From Aurantiacibacter sp. MUD61 (GTDB lineage Bacteria > Pseudomonadota > Alphaproteobacteria > Sphingomonadales > Sphingomonadaceae): a stretch of DNA of 64,000 bases. Each line of letters begins with the position of its first letter. Position 1 is the first letter of the stretch. A program made the position numbers and the translations under genes. Below the pieces are notes generated by a model. That model saw nothing but the letters and a program-made list of their open reading frames with translations, did not search any database and was not told the origin of the DNA. Shown here in pieces: positions 52,065 to 63,123 of this stretch. Location of the stretch: contig NZ_CP115446.1 of assembly GCF_027912455.1 (NCBI RefSeq), positions 1,325,501 to 1,389,500 on the forward strand, in the 5' to 3' direction.

Positions 52065-52493
52065 TCAGCTTTCGGGTGAAGTAATCACCTCGCCGCCAGC
52101 AGCATCCCACGCCTGAATGCCGCCTTCCAGATGGCGCACGCGCGTGCCGAGGTAGCTGGCGAGCTGCTCTGCCGCGATACCCGAACGGCGACTGCTGCCG
52201 CAGTATAGGATCGTTTCACGCTCGGCTTCGATCGGGATGCTTGCCGGCACGAACGTCTGCAGCGGCGCATTGAGCGCGCCGGGCAGGCGACCTGCGGCAA
52301 ACTCTTCCGGCGTGCGCACATCGATCAGCACGACTTCGCCCGCTGCGATCAGCGCCATCAGCTCGGAAGCGGGCAGCGTTTCGACCGAAGCCTGCTCCGA
52401 GGCTATCTCTTCCTGCGCCGCCGGTGTGGTGGCGCAGGAGGAAAGAGCCAGCGCAAATGCAGGGACTGCGATCAACGCCGCTCCGAGCCGCAT
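52065..52493 (-). CDS. Rhodanese-like domain lipoprotein
   Basis: The 142-residue protein has a signal peptide with lipobox LSSC, then a single rhodanese domain: VVLIDVRTPEEFAAGRLPGALNAPLQ, active-site loop YCGSSRRSGIAAEQLA and HLEGGIQAWDAAGG. The catalytic Cys is present. It would be an envelope sulfur transferase or a phosphate-type rhodanese fold protein. It starts two bases after the acnA stop and may be co-transcribed with it. Confidence 0.88.
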   Translation of the reverse strand: MRLGAALIAVPAFALALSSCATTPAAQEEIASEQASVETLPASELMALIAAGEVVLIDVRTPEEFAAGRLPGALNAPLQTFVPASIPIEAERETILYCGSSRRSGIAAEQLASYLGTRVRHLEGGIQAWDAAGGEVITSPES

Positions 52494-52495
52494 GA

Positions 52496-55168
<2,673 letters not shown>

Positions 55169-55333
55169 GAATGAGTGATCCTGTTAAAGTGTTGCGAAAA
55201 TGGCCTCCGCAATGCGAAAAGCGGCCATGTTTGGGGGCGAGTTGCGCGTTTGTCGCCGACACGTCAAGTAGCCTTATGTATTAACGCCGTTCGGCGAAGA
55301 TTGTTTCGAGATCGAGCAAGGAAAGTGAAGTGA

Positions 55334-55498
55334 ATGGCCCTCAGTAAGCCGACCCGGCGCAAGGCTCCGCTTGGCGTCACCATAATGCTGCTTTTGCTGG
55401 TTCTTTCCGCCGTGTTCGGTGCGGCGGCCGGGCTGGTGTGGCAAAGCTCCGACTGGTCAGATGAAGAGCCTGAGGAAGAGGTGCTGGTCCGCGACTAG
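55334..55498 (+). CDS. Small membrane protein (54 aa)
   Basis: A short gene encodes a basic N-terminus (MALSKPTRRKAPLG), one membrane segment (TIMLLLLVLSAVFGAAAGLVW) and an acidic tail (SDEEPEEEVLVRD). It is divergent from acnA and overlaps the 3' end of the convergent DMT gene by 4 bases. An AAGGA lies upstream of the ATG but at long distance. It fits the small single-span membrane protein pattern. The function is unknown. Confidence 0.6.
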   Translation: MALSKPTRRKAPLGVTIMLLLLVLSAVFGAAAGLVWQSSDWSDEEPEEEVLVRD

Positions 55499-56388
55499 TC
55501 GCTGGGTACACGCGCAGGCTTCTTCTTGCGCGGAATGGCGAGCCAGCATCCGACCACGATCAGCGACACGCCGAGCATGGTCGGCAATGTCACTTCTTCC
55601 TGAAAGTACAGCCACCCAAGCAGCGCTGCCCAAAGGAAGCTGGTGTATTCCACGGGGACCAGCACCTGCGCCTCAGCCCGGGCGTAGCTCCATGAAATGA
55701 GCATGGACGCGACCGCGGTAAGCGCGGCTGCAAAGCCGATCATGCCGAGAGTTTCGGTGCCAGGCAGGACGAAGAAGAACGGCGCGGCCAGCGCCTGAAC
55801 CAATCCGCCGACGCCCGAGTGGAAGGTCGCGCATTCGAGTGGTTTGGCGACTTGCGACTGGCGGCGAATGACGACGAAATTATAGGCATAGAGCAGGGCG
55901 GAAAAACTCAGCGAGGCAAGACCAAGCGCCACGCCTTCGTCAAAATCGCTGCGCCCAAGCCTGCCGCTGACAATCACGATTGTACCTGCAAACCCGATTA
56001 GCGAAGCGACGATTGCCTGGCGGCTGATCGTTTCGCCGAGGAAAATGCGCGCGAAATAAAGGGCAATCAGCGGGGCGATGAAACTGATCGCGATTGCTTC
56101 GGCAATCGGAAGTTTGGTGAGCGCATAGAAGAAGGTGAGCGCCATCACGGCTGACACGATCCCGCGCTCTATATGCAGCTTCAGCACCGCCCGCTTCGGC
56201 CATGCAAAGCCGGTCGCAAGCCAGATCGGCGCTAGCATGGCGGCCGCCAGCAGCGAGCGCAGCAATGATGCGGTGTAAACCCCGGTCGCGAGCGACGCAC
56301 CTTTCATCAGCGCATCCATAAGGGACAGAAAACCGATCCCGACAAAGGCAGCCAGAAAAGGCAGGAAAAGGCGCTGTTTGTGCTCCAT
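55495..56388 (-). CDS. DMT/EamA family transporter
   Basis: The 297-residue protein has about ten membrane segments in two EamA repeats (roughly 1-135 and 150-295). SFIAPLIALYFARIFLGETISRQAIVASLIGFAGTIVIV and PVEYTSFLWAALLGWLYFQEEVTLPTMLGVSLIVVG are the matching ends of each half. Members export or import metabolites; the substrate is unknown. It is convergent with a 54-residue gene and divergent from the L,D-transpeptidase-like gene. Confidence 0.85.
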   Translation of the reverse strand: MEHKQRLFLPFLAAFVGIGFLSLMDALMKGASLATGVYTASLLRSLLAAAMLAPIWLATGFAWPKRAVLKLHIERGIVSAVMALTFFYALTKLPIAEAIAISFIAPLIALYFARIFLGETISRQAIVASLIGFAGTIVIVSGRLGRSDFDEGVALGLASLSFSALLYAYNFVVIRRQSQVAKPLECATFHSGVGGLVQALAAPFFFVLPGTETLGMIGFAAALTAVASMLISWSYARAEAQVLVPVEYTSFLWAALLGWLYFQEEVTLPTMLGVSLIVVGCWLAIPRKKKPARVPSD

Positions 56389-56465
56389 GGCGTGCCACGC
56401 GCTCTAGGCGGCAGGGCGCCTTTCGTCATCACTCTTTATCGCGGTTCAGCACCGGGAAAGCAGCC

Positions 56466-57887
56466 ATGCTTGATAGCGGAGACGCAAATCGGCACTATCC
56501 GCCGATGATTATGGTTAACAGGGACTCGATTCTGATGCGTTTCCTAGGGTGGAGCGGCGCGCTTGCGAGCCTGGCGGTTATTGCCGCTCCGGGCACGGCG
56601 CAGGTGCTGTTTGCGCAGGATATTCTCGAGCAGGAAGATGCTGCCGAAGTCACGGCAACGCCGGGCCTCCAAAGCAATGAGATCGTCCAGAGCGATCCCT
56701 TCCCTGCCGTCCGGCAATGGTCGCTCGATCAAGCGAGCGCGCTTCTGGACTATGTCGAGAGTGTCGATGCAGAGGGCCTGGTCCCTGGGGATTATCGCCC
56801 GGACCTGCTGCGCGCTGAAATCGCCAATGGAGAGAGCGACGCGCTCAACACCCGGGCCAGCGGCGTGTTCGCCTGGTTGGTCGAGGATCTGCGCGATGGA
56901 CGCACTCCGATGGAATCGCGCCGGCAATGGTTTGTCGTCGACCCGGATCCCGACCTGCTGCCTGTTGGCCCTTTGCTCGCCGAGGCAATAGAAACGGGCG
57001 ACATTGCGGGCGTGCTGTCTTCGCTCAATCCGGCGCATGCCGATTACGCTGCGCTTCGTGATGCGCTCGCCGAAACGCCCGAGAGCGACACACGCCGCCG
57101 CCAGATCATTCGCGCCAATATGGACCGCTGGCGTTGGCTTCCGCGCGATCTGGGCGGGCAATATCTCATCACCAATGTGCCGGAATACCAACTGCGCCTG
57201 ATGGTGAATGATCGCATCATCAGCACCTATCGGACCATTGTCGGCGCGCCGGGACGCACGGCCACGCCGCAGCTGATGGAGACGGTCGAAGGCGTGGTGT
57301 TCAACCCGACTTGGACAGTGCCGCAGAGCATTGTGCGCGGGGAGGGGCTTGGCAACCGCGTGCTTAACAATCCGCAATGGGCACGCCGCAATGGCTATAC
57401 GGCCACGCGCGGTGCCAACGGTTGGATCACCGTGGTTCAGCAGCCGGGGCCAAGCAATTCGCTCGGTATGATGAAGCTCGACATGCCCAATCCGCATGCG
57501 ATCTTCCTGCACGATACGCCCCAGCGCCATCTGTTCGACAGCGACAATCGCGCGCGCAGCCACGGCTGCATCCGTGTGGAACGCGCGCTGGAACTGGCGA
57601 TGACGGTGGCCATCCTCGGTCGCGGCGCAACGCGTGACGAGGCGGTCGCGATCTCGGCGAGCGGCGATTACACCCGCGTGCCGGTGGAGCGGACCATGCC
57701 GGTCTACATCACCTATTTCACCATGGGACTGGACGCGGAAGGCAATCTGCGTAGCTTCGAGGATATCTACAATCGCGATGCACCCGTGCTCGCATCGCTC
57801 GATGCGCCGCGTCAGGGCAATCGCGACCGCGCGACGAGCGAGGAAGTGATCGAGATTGTCGAGGACGCCCGCACCACCGCGAGCTAA
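56466..57887 (+). CDS. L,D-transpeptidase (YcbB-like)
   Basis: The 473-residue protein has an N-terminal membrane/signal segment (WSGALASLAVIAAPGTAQ), a middle domain, and a YkuD catalytic domain: the motif HDTPQRHLFDSDNRARSHGCIRVE holds the active-site His and Cys. These enzymes make 3-3 crosslinks or attach proteins to peptidoglycan. The long N-terminal part matches the YcbB class. The start may be 56505 or 56511 instead; GGGAAAG precedes 56466. Confidence 0.9.
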   Translation: MLDSGDANRHYPPMIMVNRDSILMRFLGWSGALASLAVIAAPGTAQVLFAQDILEQEDAAEVTATPGLQSNEIVQSDPFPAVRQWSLDQASALLDYVESVDAEGLVPGDYRPDLLRAEIANGESDALNTRASGVFAWLVEDLRDGRTPMESRRQWFVVDPDPDLLPVGPLLAEAIETGDIAGVLSSLNPAHADYAALRDALAETPESDTRRRQIIRANMDRWRWLPRDLGGQYLITNVPEYQLRLMVNDRIISTYRTIVGAPGRTATPQLMETVEGVVFNPTWTVPQSIVRGEGLGNRVLNNPQWARRNGYTATRGANGWITVVQQPGPSNSLGMMKLDMPNPHAIFLHDTPQRHLFDSDNRARSHGCIRVERALELAMTVAILGRGATRDEAVAISASGDYTRVPVERTMPVYITYFTMGLDAEGNLRSFEDIYNRDAPVLASLDAPRQGNRDRATSEEVIEIVEDARTTAS

Positions 57888-57893
57888 GCTCGA

Positions 57894-58658
57894 TTAGCTT
57901 TCAGGCAGCGTAGGATTGGCCTCGCGGTAAATCCGGTCCAATTCGCTTTCGCTGGTCTCCGGTTCCGGAGTGTTTCGCGCGCGGCGCTCCGCAATGGCCG
58001 CTTCGAAGTCGACAGGTTCCTGCGGCGGCATCGCGACGTCTTCCCCATCCGCGCCAATTCCCAGCGTATCGGCGAAAATCAGCCTTCCACCGGACAGGCG
58101 ATAGAGCACTTGGGGAAAAGTCTCCGTGCCGAAAGCAGGGCAACCGTTGGAGCGGCCGAGCCGCCCCCATTGGGCCACGTGCCCGGGTGTCGCATAGCCC
58201 GCTGAATGCAGCACAATCGCGCGGTCCAGCGCGTTGGAATTGCTCTCATCCAGCCCGCCGAGCCGCACGGATGTGCCATAGCGCCCTTCATACCATTCCC
58301 AGGTGATATAGGCGCCGCGGCTGGTCGCCCAGCTATCGTGCAAATTGGAATAATCGTTGAGCCAGCCATCATGCTCAGGATCAGAGCCGCTGCCATGCGA
58401 TACGAGCGTGCTGTTTACCCGGCCATTCAGCAGATCAACGAAGTGGAAGCGCGGCTGCGCAGAATGCAGGCCGAAATCGGCTACGCCCACCACATCGCGG
58501 TGCCATAGTGTAGCGCCAACCCGCTCGACTTCCCGCTGGGCGATCTCGATCAAGCGGCGCGTGCGCGGGTCTGGCGCTGCCTGCGCAAACACGCGCGCGG
58601 GCGCGGAAAGCGCGGCACCTGCGGCTATGCCTGATGTGAGAAGCTGGCGGCGATTCAT
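57894..58658 (-). CDS. L,D-transpeptidase catalytic domain (YkuD_2-like) family protein
   Basis: The 254-residue protein has a twin-Arg signal-like N-terminus (NRRQLLTSGIAAGAALSAPARVFA), suggesting Tat export. The catalytic region is RAIVLHSAGYATPGHVAQWGRLGRSNGCPAF, with the Cys in SNGCPA and His in LHSAG. It would act on murein like its convergent neighbour. The C-terminus is Glu-rich. The start ATG 58658 sits within a TGTGCA/TGCACA inverted repeat region. The physiological role is unknown. Confidence 0.8.
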   Translation of the reverse strand: MNRRQLLTSGIAAGAALSAPARVFAQAAPDPRTRRLIEIAQREVERVGATLWHRDVVGVADFGLHSAQPRFHFVDLLNGRVNSTLVSHGSGSDPEHDGWLNDYSNLHDSWATSRGAYITWEWYEGRYGTSVRLGGLDESNSNALDRAIVLHSAGYATPGHVAQWGRLGRSNGCPAFGTETFPQVLYRLSGGRLIFADTLGIGADGEDVAMPPQEPVDFEAAIAERRARNTPEPETSESELDRIYREANPTLPES

Positions 58659-58708
58659 GGTGTGCATATTGCACATGGCGGATGAACCTTGTCCATACGC
58701 CTCCCGCT

Positions 58709-59641
58709 TCAGCGTTGTTTGATCGCCTCGATCGCTTGCAGGCTCGCGAGGATATAGGCGCCATTGTCATGCCGATGCGTGCCGACGAAATGGACGAAGG
58801 CGGTGTCATCGCCCCAATCTTCCGCCCAGTAATTCATGAAGCGATCGTAGGGCAAAACCACAGGTTCGCGCTCATTGGCGAGGTGGAAGTTGGAAGTGAC
58901 CTGCTCGGTGCCCCAGATCGTGACATCGTCCTCGCCGATCAACCGCTTCATCTCGGTGAGGAAAGCAGAGGCGAGCGGGCGGCCTGCACCCATGGCTGAG
59001 AATCCGGCGAATCCGGAACAACCGCGCACATACTTCCAACCGCGCGCCTCATCGACGGTGTCGAGACGGGATTCGATGCGCGCCTGCACATGGCCCTCTG
59101 CCGGACCATCGGGGTAAAAGCGCTTGCGGAACTCTTTCAGCGGCAGGGGGCCGACCGAAGCATCCTCTCCGCCGAGAAAGACGAAACTGCGATTACGCGC
59201 GATCGCTTCGGCAATTTCGGGCACTTCGCCGATCGTTACCGTGTCGCTGTCGAGCTGGATCCAGTATTCGCTTTCGCGGCGGTCGAGAATTGTCAGCAGA
59301 CGCTCCCACGTGCCGCCTGCGGGGAATTCGTTCAGCACGACATCGGAAATGCGCATGATTTCCGGATCGCCGCAGTGATGGGCAAGGATTGCCTTGTCCT
59401 GCGCCGTCAGCGTGCCGTCGTCGAGAATCGCGACCCGCCCGCGCTGGAGATTGTGCCAAAGGCTCTTCACCGCGACGAGATAGGGCAGCAACACTGCCGT
59501 GCCGATCATGGAAAAAAGCACGACGCCATCCTGCTTGGGCACGATGGGCGGCGTCTCGAGAATGTCCGAAATGGCCTCTGCGTGCGCCGCAGCTTCCTTT
59601 TTTGCGCGCCATCGGCGCGGCAGGAGCGAATTCATATTCAT
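58709..59641 (-). CDS. Glycosyltransferase-like hypothetical protein
   Basis: The 310-residue protein has no signal. A DxD-type motif IQLDSDTVT near residue 130 and the surrounding strand order (AVLLPYLVAVKSLWHNLQRGRVAILDDG) suggest a GT-A-type nucleotide-sugar transferase. The C-terminal FVHFVGTHRHDNGAYILA, rich in His, may form the rest of the metal site. The acceptor is unknown. Its start ATG overlaps the aspartic protease stop (ATGA). Confidence 0.6.
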   Translation of the reverse strand: MNMNSLLPRRWRAKKEAAAHAEAISDILETPPIVPKQDGVVLFSMIGTAVLLPYLVAVKSLWHNLQRGRVAILDDGTLTAQDKAILAHHCGDPEIMRISDVVLNEFPAGGTWERLLTILDRRESEYWIQLDSDTVTIGEVPEIAEAIARNRSFVFLGGEDASVGPLPLKEFRKRFYPDGPAEGHVQARIESRLDTVDEARGWKYVRGCSGFAGFSAMGAGRPLASAFLTEMKRLIGEDDVTIWGTEQVTSNFHLANEREPVVLPYDRFMNYWAEDWGDDTAFVHFVGTHRHDNGAYILASLQAIEAIKQR

Positions 59642-60192
59642 GGGCGAGCGCTTTCGAGCACCATGCGATCATCGGCGATTTCAACCGAATTGATGGTGGA
59701 GAGGAAGGATTGGCCGAGCAGCGAAATGCCGAGGCCTTCGGGAATGATCATCGCCTGTACATCGCGCGCTTCAAAATTGCCGAGGCGGACGCTGCTGAGC
59801 TGCGTATGCACGCCATAGACCACGCCGCTGGCACCCTGTGCGACGGGTGCGACTTCGCTTTCATCCCAATAGAGGCCCATCGCCGCCGCATCATCGCCGG
59901 TAAGCGCGATAACGCTGGCCCCTGTGTCGACCATCATGCGCGAGGGGGTGCCGTCGACAACGACTTCGGCATAGAAATGACCATCGCGTTCGCGATCGAG
60001 CCGGACATGGTCGTTCCAGGTCGAGGGAGTGTCCACTTCCAGCGCAGCCAGCTGCGCATCGGCCTGATTTTCGGCTGTCTGTGCAAGCGTTTGCGCCGAC
60101 CCATCGCTGCCGGCATCATCGAATGCCGGCATGATAAATGCCACCAGGCCACCGGCGATCAGCACGCAGGCAAAGGGAACACGGATATCCAT
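59638..60192 (-). CDS. Retropepsin-like aspartic protease (TIGR02281-type)
   Basis: The 184-residue protein has an N-terminal membrane or signal segment (VPFACVLIAGGLVAFIMPAF), then a retropepsin-like fold: HFYAEVVVDGTPSRMMVDTGASVIALTGDDAAAMG, where DTGAS is the catalytic Asp triad. VVYGVHTQLSSVRLGNFEARDVQAMIIPEGLGISLLGQSFL completes the domain. A single copy would dimerise. It is translationally coupled to the glycosyltransferase-like gene. Confidence 0.85.
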   Translation of the reverse strand: MDIRVPFACVLIAGGLVAFIMPAFDDAGSDGSAQTLAQTAENQADAQLAALEVDTPSTWNDHVRLDRERDGHFYAEVVVDGTPSRMMVDTGASVIALTGDDAAAMGLYWDESEVAPVAQGASGVVYGVHTQLSSVRLGNFEARDVQAMIIPEGLGISLLGQSFLSTINSVEIADDRMVLESARP

Positions 60193-60216
60193 GCCGCCAC
60201 TTTAGAGGCGGGGGCC

Positions 60217-61158
60217 TTAAACCCCGGTAAAGATGGATGTGGCGTCGATCAGGTCGCCCGCGCCCGCCTCCGGGAAGGCCATGGCGAGCATCGAGCGGGC
60301 ATGGCGCGCGGCGACTTCGCCTTGGTCCGCGCCATATCCGCCGCCCAGCGCGCTGGCGACCGGTAAGCCGCGCGTGCGGGCCTGTTCGAGAACGTAGCGA
60401 TCGCGCTGAATCAGACCTTTGTCACTAAGGGCGAGGCGTCCCAGTTTGTCATCCCCATGCGGGTCGACCCCAGCCTGATAGAGCACGAAATCGGGCGCGA
60501 ATTGCTGCATGACCGAGGGCAGGTGACGGTCCAGCTCGGCCAGATAATCATCGTCCTCGATCCCATCCGGCAGGCCGATATCGAGCGTTGAGCGCGCCTT
60601 GCGAACAGGGAAATTCTTTTCGGCATGCAACGACAGAGTGAATACGTCGTCGCGCCCAGCCAGCAGGCTTGCCGTGCCATCACCCTGATGCACGTCGAGG
60701 TCGACGATCAGCACGCGGCTGGCTTCACCGGTCGCCAGCAGGCGATTGGCGGTGACGGCCAAATCGTTGAACACGCAATAGCCAGCGCCTGTATCGTGCA
60801 GCGCATGGTGACTCCCCGCAGCCGAATTGGCGGCATAGCCATGCTCTTTCGCCAGCATCGCAGCGAGCCATGTGCCGCCATTGGTATGGCGCACGCGGCT
60901 TGCGATATGCGGGGTGACGGGAAAGCCGATCCGCCGCTCCTTCTCGCGCGGAACGCTGGCGGTGAAAACCTGCTCGACATAATCGGGACAATGCACCGCC
61001 TCGAGCCATTCGCGCGGGGAAGGCTCGGGCGAATGCTCGGTCAGCGCAAAGCCGCTCTGCCGCAAAGCTTCCATGACGAGGTAGTATTTGTCGAATTTGA
61101 ACGTGCCGCGCTCCGGACGCGGAGCCATGTAATCGGCGTGGTGGACGACGTGGAGCAT
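60217..61158 (-). CDS. Histone deacetylase family protein
   Basis: The 313-residue zinc-dependent deacylase has the typical segments GSHHALHDTGAGYCVFNDLAV (paired His), IVDLDVHQGDGTASLLAG (D-x-H zinc ligands), VLYQAGVDPHGDD (second Asp) and GGGYGADQ (active-site Tyr). In bacteria such enzymes act on acetylated amines, polyamines or protein lysines. The target here is unknown. The 313-residue length is normal. Confidence 0.92.
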   Translation of the reverse strand: MLHVVHHADYMAPRPERGTFKFDKYYLVMEALRQSGFALTEHSPEPSPREWLEAVHCPDYVEQVFTASVPREKERRIGFPVTPHIASRVRHTNGGTWLAAMLAKEHGYAANSAAGSHHALHDTGAGYCVFNDLAVTANRLLATGEASRVLIVDLDVHQGDGTASLLAGRDDVFTLSLHAEKNFPVRKARSTLDIGLPDGIEDDDYLAELDRHLPSVMQQFAPDFVLYQAGVDPHGDDKLGRLALSDKGLIQRDRYVLEQARTRGLPVASALGGGYGADQGEVAARHARSMLAMAFPEAGAGDLIDATSIFTGV

Positions 61159-61173
61159 TGAAAGGTCAATGCG

Positions 61174-61782
61174 CTACTGCGCGATTTCGATCCCTTCGAC
61201 AGGCTCAATCAGAGCAGGGCGGTGCGCGAGTTCGACCAGCTCGTCGTAGATCGCGTCCTCGCTGCGGCTGGCAGCGTTGCGCCAGCTTGTGGCGGTGTCG
61301 CGATTGACCAGCAGCCCTTCGGGCGTGACCACGAGGAGGTTGGGGGTGCCTTCGATATTATCGACTCCGAAACGAGCGGCGATATCGAGATTGTGGCCAT
61401 CGCCTGTCTGCGGCAGGCCGATGTTCACGAAGACCAGCTCGTAATGATCCTCGATCAGCGCAGCGAAGCGCTCCGTTTCCAGCCATCCGGCGAGCGCGCG
61501 GCTGTCATGGCACCAGTTTCCGCCCATCACCAGCAGCATCCGCGTGTCGCGCTCCGCCGCTCGGGCAAGAGCGGCGTCGACATCGCCCATCGGGTCTGCC
61601 GAGACGGCGTAGGAATTTGCTTCGAGATAATCGTGATGCGCTTCGGCATCGGCGCTGGCTGTGCTGCCATTATCGGTGACATTGATCGCCACGCATCCCG
61701 GCAGCGCCAGCAATGCGGCGAGCGGCAGGATCGCCATGCGGGTAACCCCCGCGCGAAAAATACCGCCCGCCTGCATCGTCAT
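61174..61782 (-). CDS. Thioredoxin-like lipoprotein
   Basis: The 202-residue protein has a signal with lipobox LPGC. The mature part resembles thioredoxins: RMLLVMGGNWCHDSRALAGWLETERFAALIEDHYELVFVNIG, with single Cys in GNWCHDS where the second Cys of CxxC would be, so redox activity is uncertain. EGTPNLLVVTPEGLLVNRD carries the cis-Pro loop. The ATG overlaps the stop of the 39-residue gene (ATGA), which confirms the start at 61782. Confidence 0.8.
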   Translation of the reverse strand: MTMQAGGIFRAGVTRMAILPLAALLALPGCVAINVTDNGSTASADAEAHHDYLEANSYAVSADPMGDVDAALARAAERDTRMLLVMGGNWCHDSRALAGWLETERFAALIEDHYELVFVNIGLPQTGDGHNLDIAARFGVDNIEGTPNLLVVTPEGLLVNRDTATSWRNAASRSEDAIYDELVELAHRPALIEPVEGIEIAQ

Positions 61783-61898
61783 TTCTTGTGCTTCACATCC
61801 TTGTCACCGCCGCCGCCGCCGGATTTTTCCAACTTCTCGCGGATGATGCGTTTTTCCTCTTCAGGTGACAGCTCGGTGACTTTCTTTTCTTCACTCAT
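61779..61898 (-). CDS. Small hypothetical protein (39 aa), coupled to the thioredoxin-like gene
   Basis: A 39-residue charged peptide, MSEEKKVTELSPEEEKRIIR then EKLEKSGGGGGDKDVKHKK, lies between ispG and the thioredoxin-like gene. Its TGA overlaps that gene's ATG by 4 bases, a strong sign of real translation. GGGGG lies upstream of the ATG. It is 16 bases from the ispG stop. The family is unknown; it may be a short regulatory or stabilising peptide. Confidence 0.65.
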   Translation of the reverse strand: MSEEKKVTELSPEEEKRIIREKLEKSGGGGGDKDVKHKK

Positions 61899-61913
61899 TG
61901 GTATTCCCCCCAA

Positions 61914-63053
61914 TCATTCTGCCGCTTCAGCATGCGGATCGAAGGCCGTGGCGGTGCCCGCCTCGATCTCCGCCGCCTTCTTCTCGACCAGAGCGACAAT
62001 ATGGTCGAGCATGTCTTCCGACTCCACGTGATGGTCGGTGACGCCGGACAAATACACCATATGCTTGCCAGCACCGCCACCGGTGATGCCAATATCGGTT
62101 TCGCGCGCTTCGCCGGGGCCGTTGACCACGCAGCCGAGAACCGAAAGGCTCATCGGCGTCTTGATGTGTTCGAGCCGCGCTTCGAGCGCTTCTACAGTGC
62201 GGATCACGTCGAAACCCTGGCGCGAGCAGCTGGGGCAGGAGACCACGCGAACACCGCGGGTGCGCAGGCCCAGCGCTTTCAGCATTTCGAAGCCTACTTT
62301 GACTTCCTGCTCGGGCTCTGCGGAAAGCGAAACGCGGATCGTGTCGCCGATACCTGCCCACAGGAGCGAGCCGATACCGATGGATGACTTTACCGTGCCG
62401 CCAATCAACCCACCTGCCTCGGTAATGCCAAGGTGCAGCGGGCAATCGACCGTTTCGGCAAGACCGTGGTAGGCTGCGACCGCCAGGAATACGTCGCTGG
62501 CTTTCACCGCCACCTTGTATTCGTGAAAGTCGTGATCCTGCAGCAGCTTGATATGATCGAGCGCGCTTTCAATCAGCGCCTCAGGGCAGGGCTCGCCGTA
62601 TTTCTCCAGCAAATCTTTCTCGAGGCTTCCCGCATTCACGCCAATGCGGATCGCACAGCCGTTGGCCTTTGCCGCGCGGACGACTTCGGCCACCCGGTCT
62701 GACGAGCCGATATTGCCCGGATTGATGCGCAGGCAGGCCGCGCCCTTGTCGGCCGCTTCCAGCGCGCGTTTGTAGTGGAAGTGGATGTCCGCAACGATGG
62801 GGACGTTGGCAGCCTTGGTGATCTTGTCGAAATTCTCAGTCGCCTCTTTGGTGGGGCAGGAGACGCGGATGATATCCGCGCCCACGTCCTCACACCGGCG
62901 GATCTGGTCGATCGTCGCGCCCACATCTTCGGTCGGCGTATTGGTCATGGTCTGCACGGTAATCGGGGCATCGCCGCCCACGGGCACGTTGCCCACCATG
63001 ATTTGTCGGCACTGGCGACGTTCGATGTCGCGCCAAGGTCTTACTGATGACAT
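61914..63053 (-). CDS. ispG: (E)-4-hydroxy-3-methylbut-2-enyl-diphosphate synthase (IspG)
   Basis: The 379-residue [4Fe-4S] enzyme carries out the penultimate step of the MEP isoprenoid pathway. N-terminal TIM-barrel patterns are [38 protein letters not shown] and LRINPGNIG. The cluster-binding C-terminal domain has [14 protein letters not shown] and [13 protein letters not shown]. Length is normal. It is divergent from the CorA/ZntB gene. Confidence 0.96.
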   Translation of the reverse strand: MSSVRPWRDIERRQCRQIMVGNVPVGGDAPITVQTMTNTPTEDVGATIDQIRRCEDVGADIIRVSCPTKEATENFDKITKAANVPIVADIHFHYKRALEAADKGAACLRINPGNIGSSDRVAEVVRAAKANGCAIRIGVNAGSLEKDLLEKYGEPCPEALIESALDHIKLLQDHDFHEYKVAVKASDVFLAVAAYHGLAETVDCPLHLGITEAGGLIGGTVKSSIGIGSLLWAGIGDTIRVSLSAEPEQEVKVGFEMLKALGLRTRGVRVVSCPSCSRQGFDVIRTVEALEARLEHIKTPMSLSVLGCVVNGPGEARETDIGITGGGAGKHMVYLSGVTDHHVESEDMLDHIVALVEKKAAEIEAGTATAFDPHAEAAE

Positions 63054-63123
63054 GGCACGTCATATAGGCGAGGCGTGATGACTGGGCAATGACAGCCCGC
63101 CGGAATTGCTGCATGGAAGCGCG

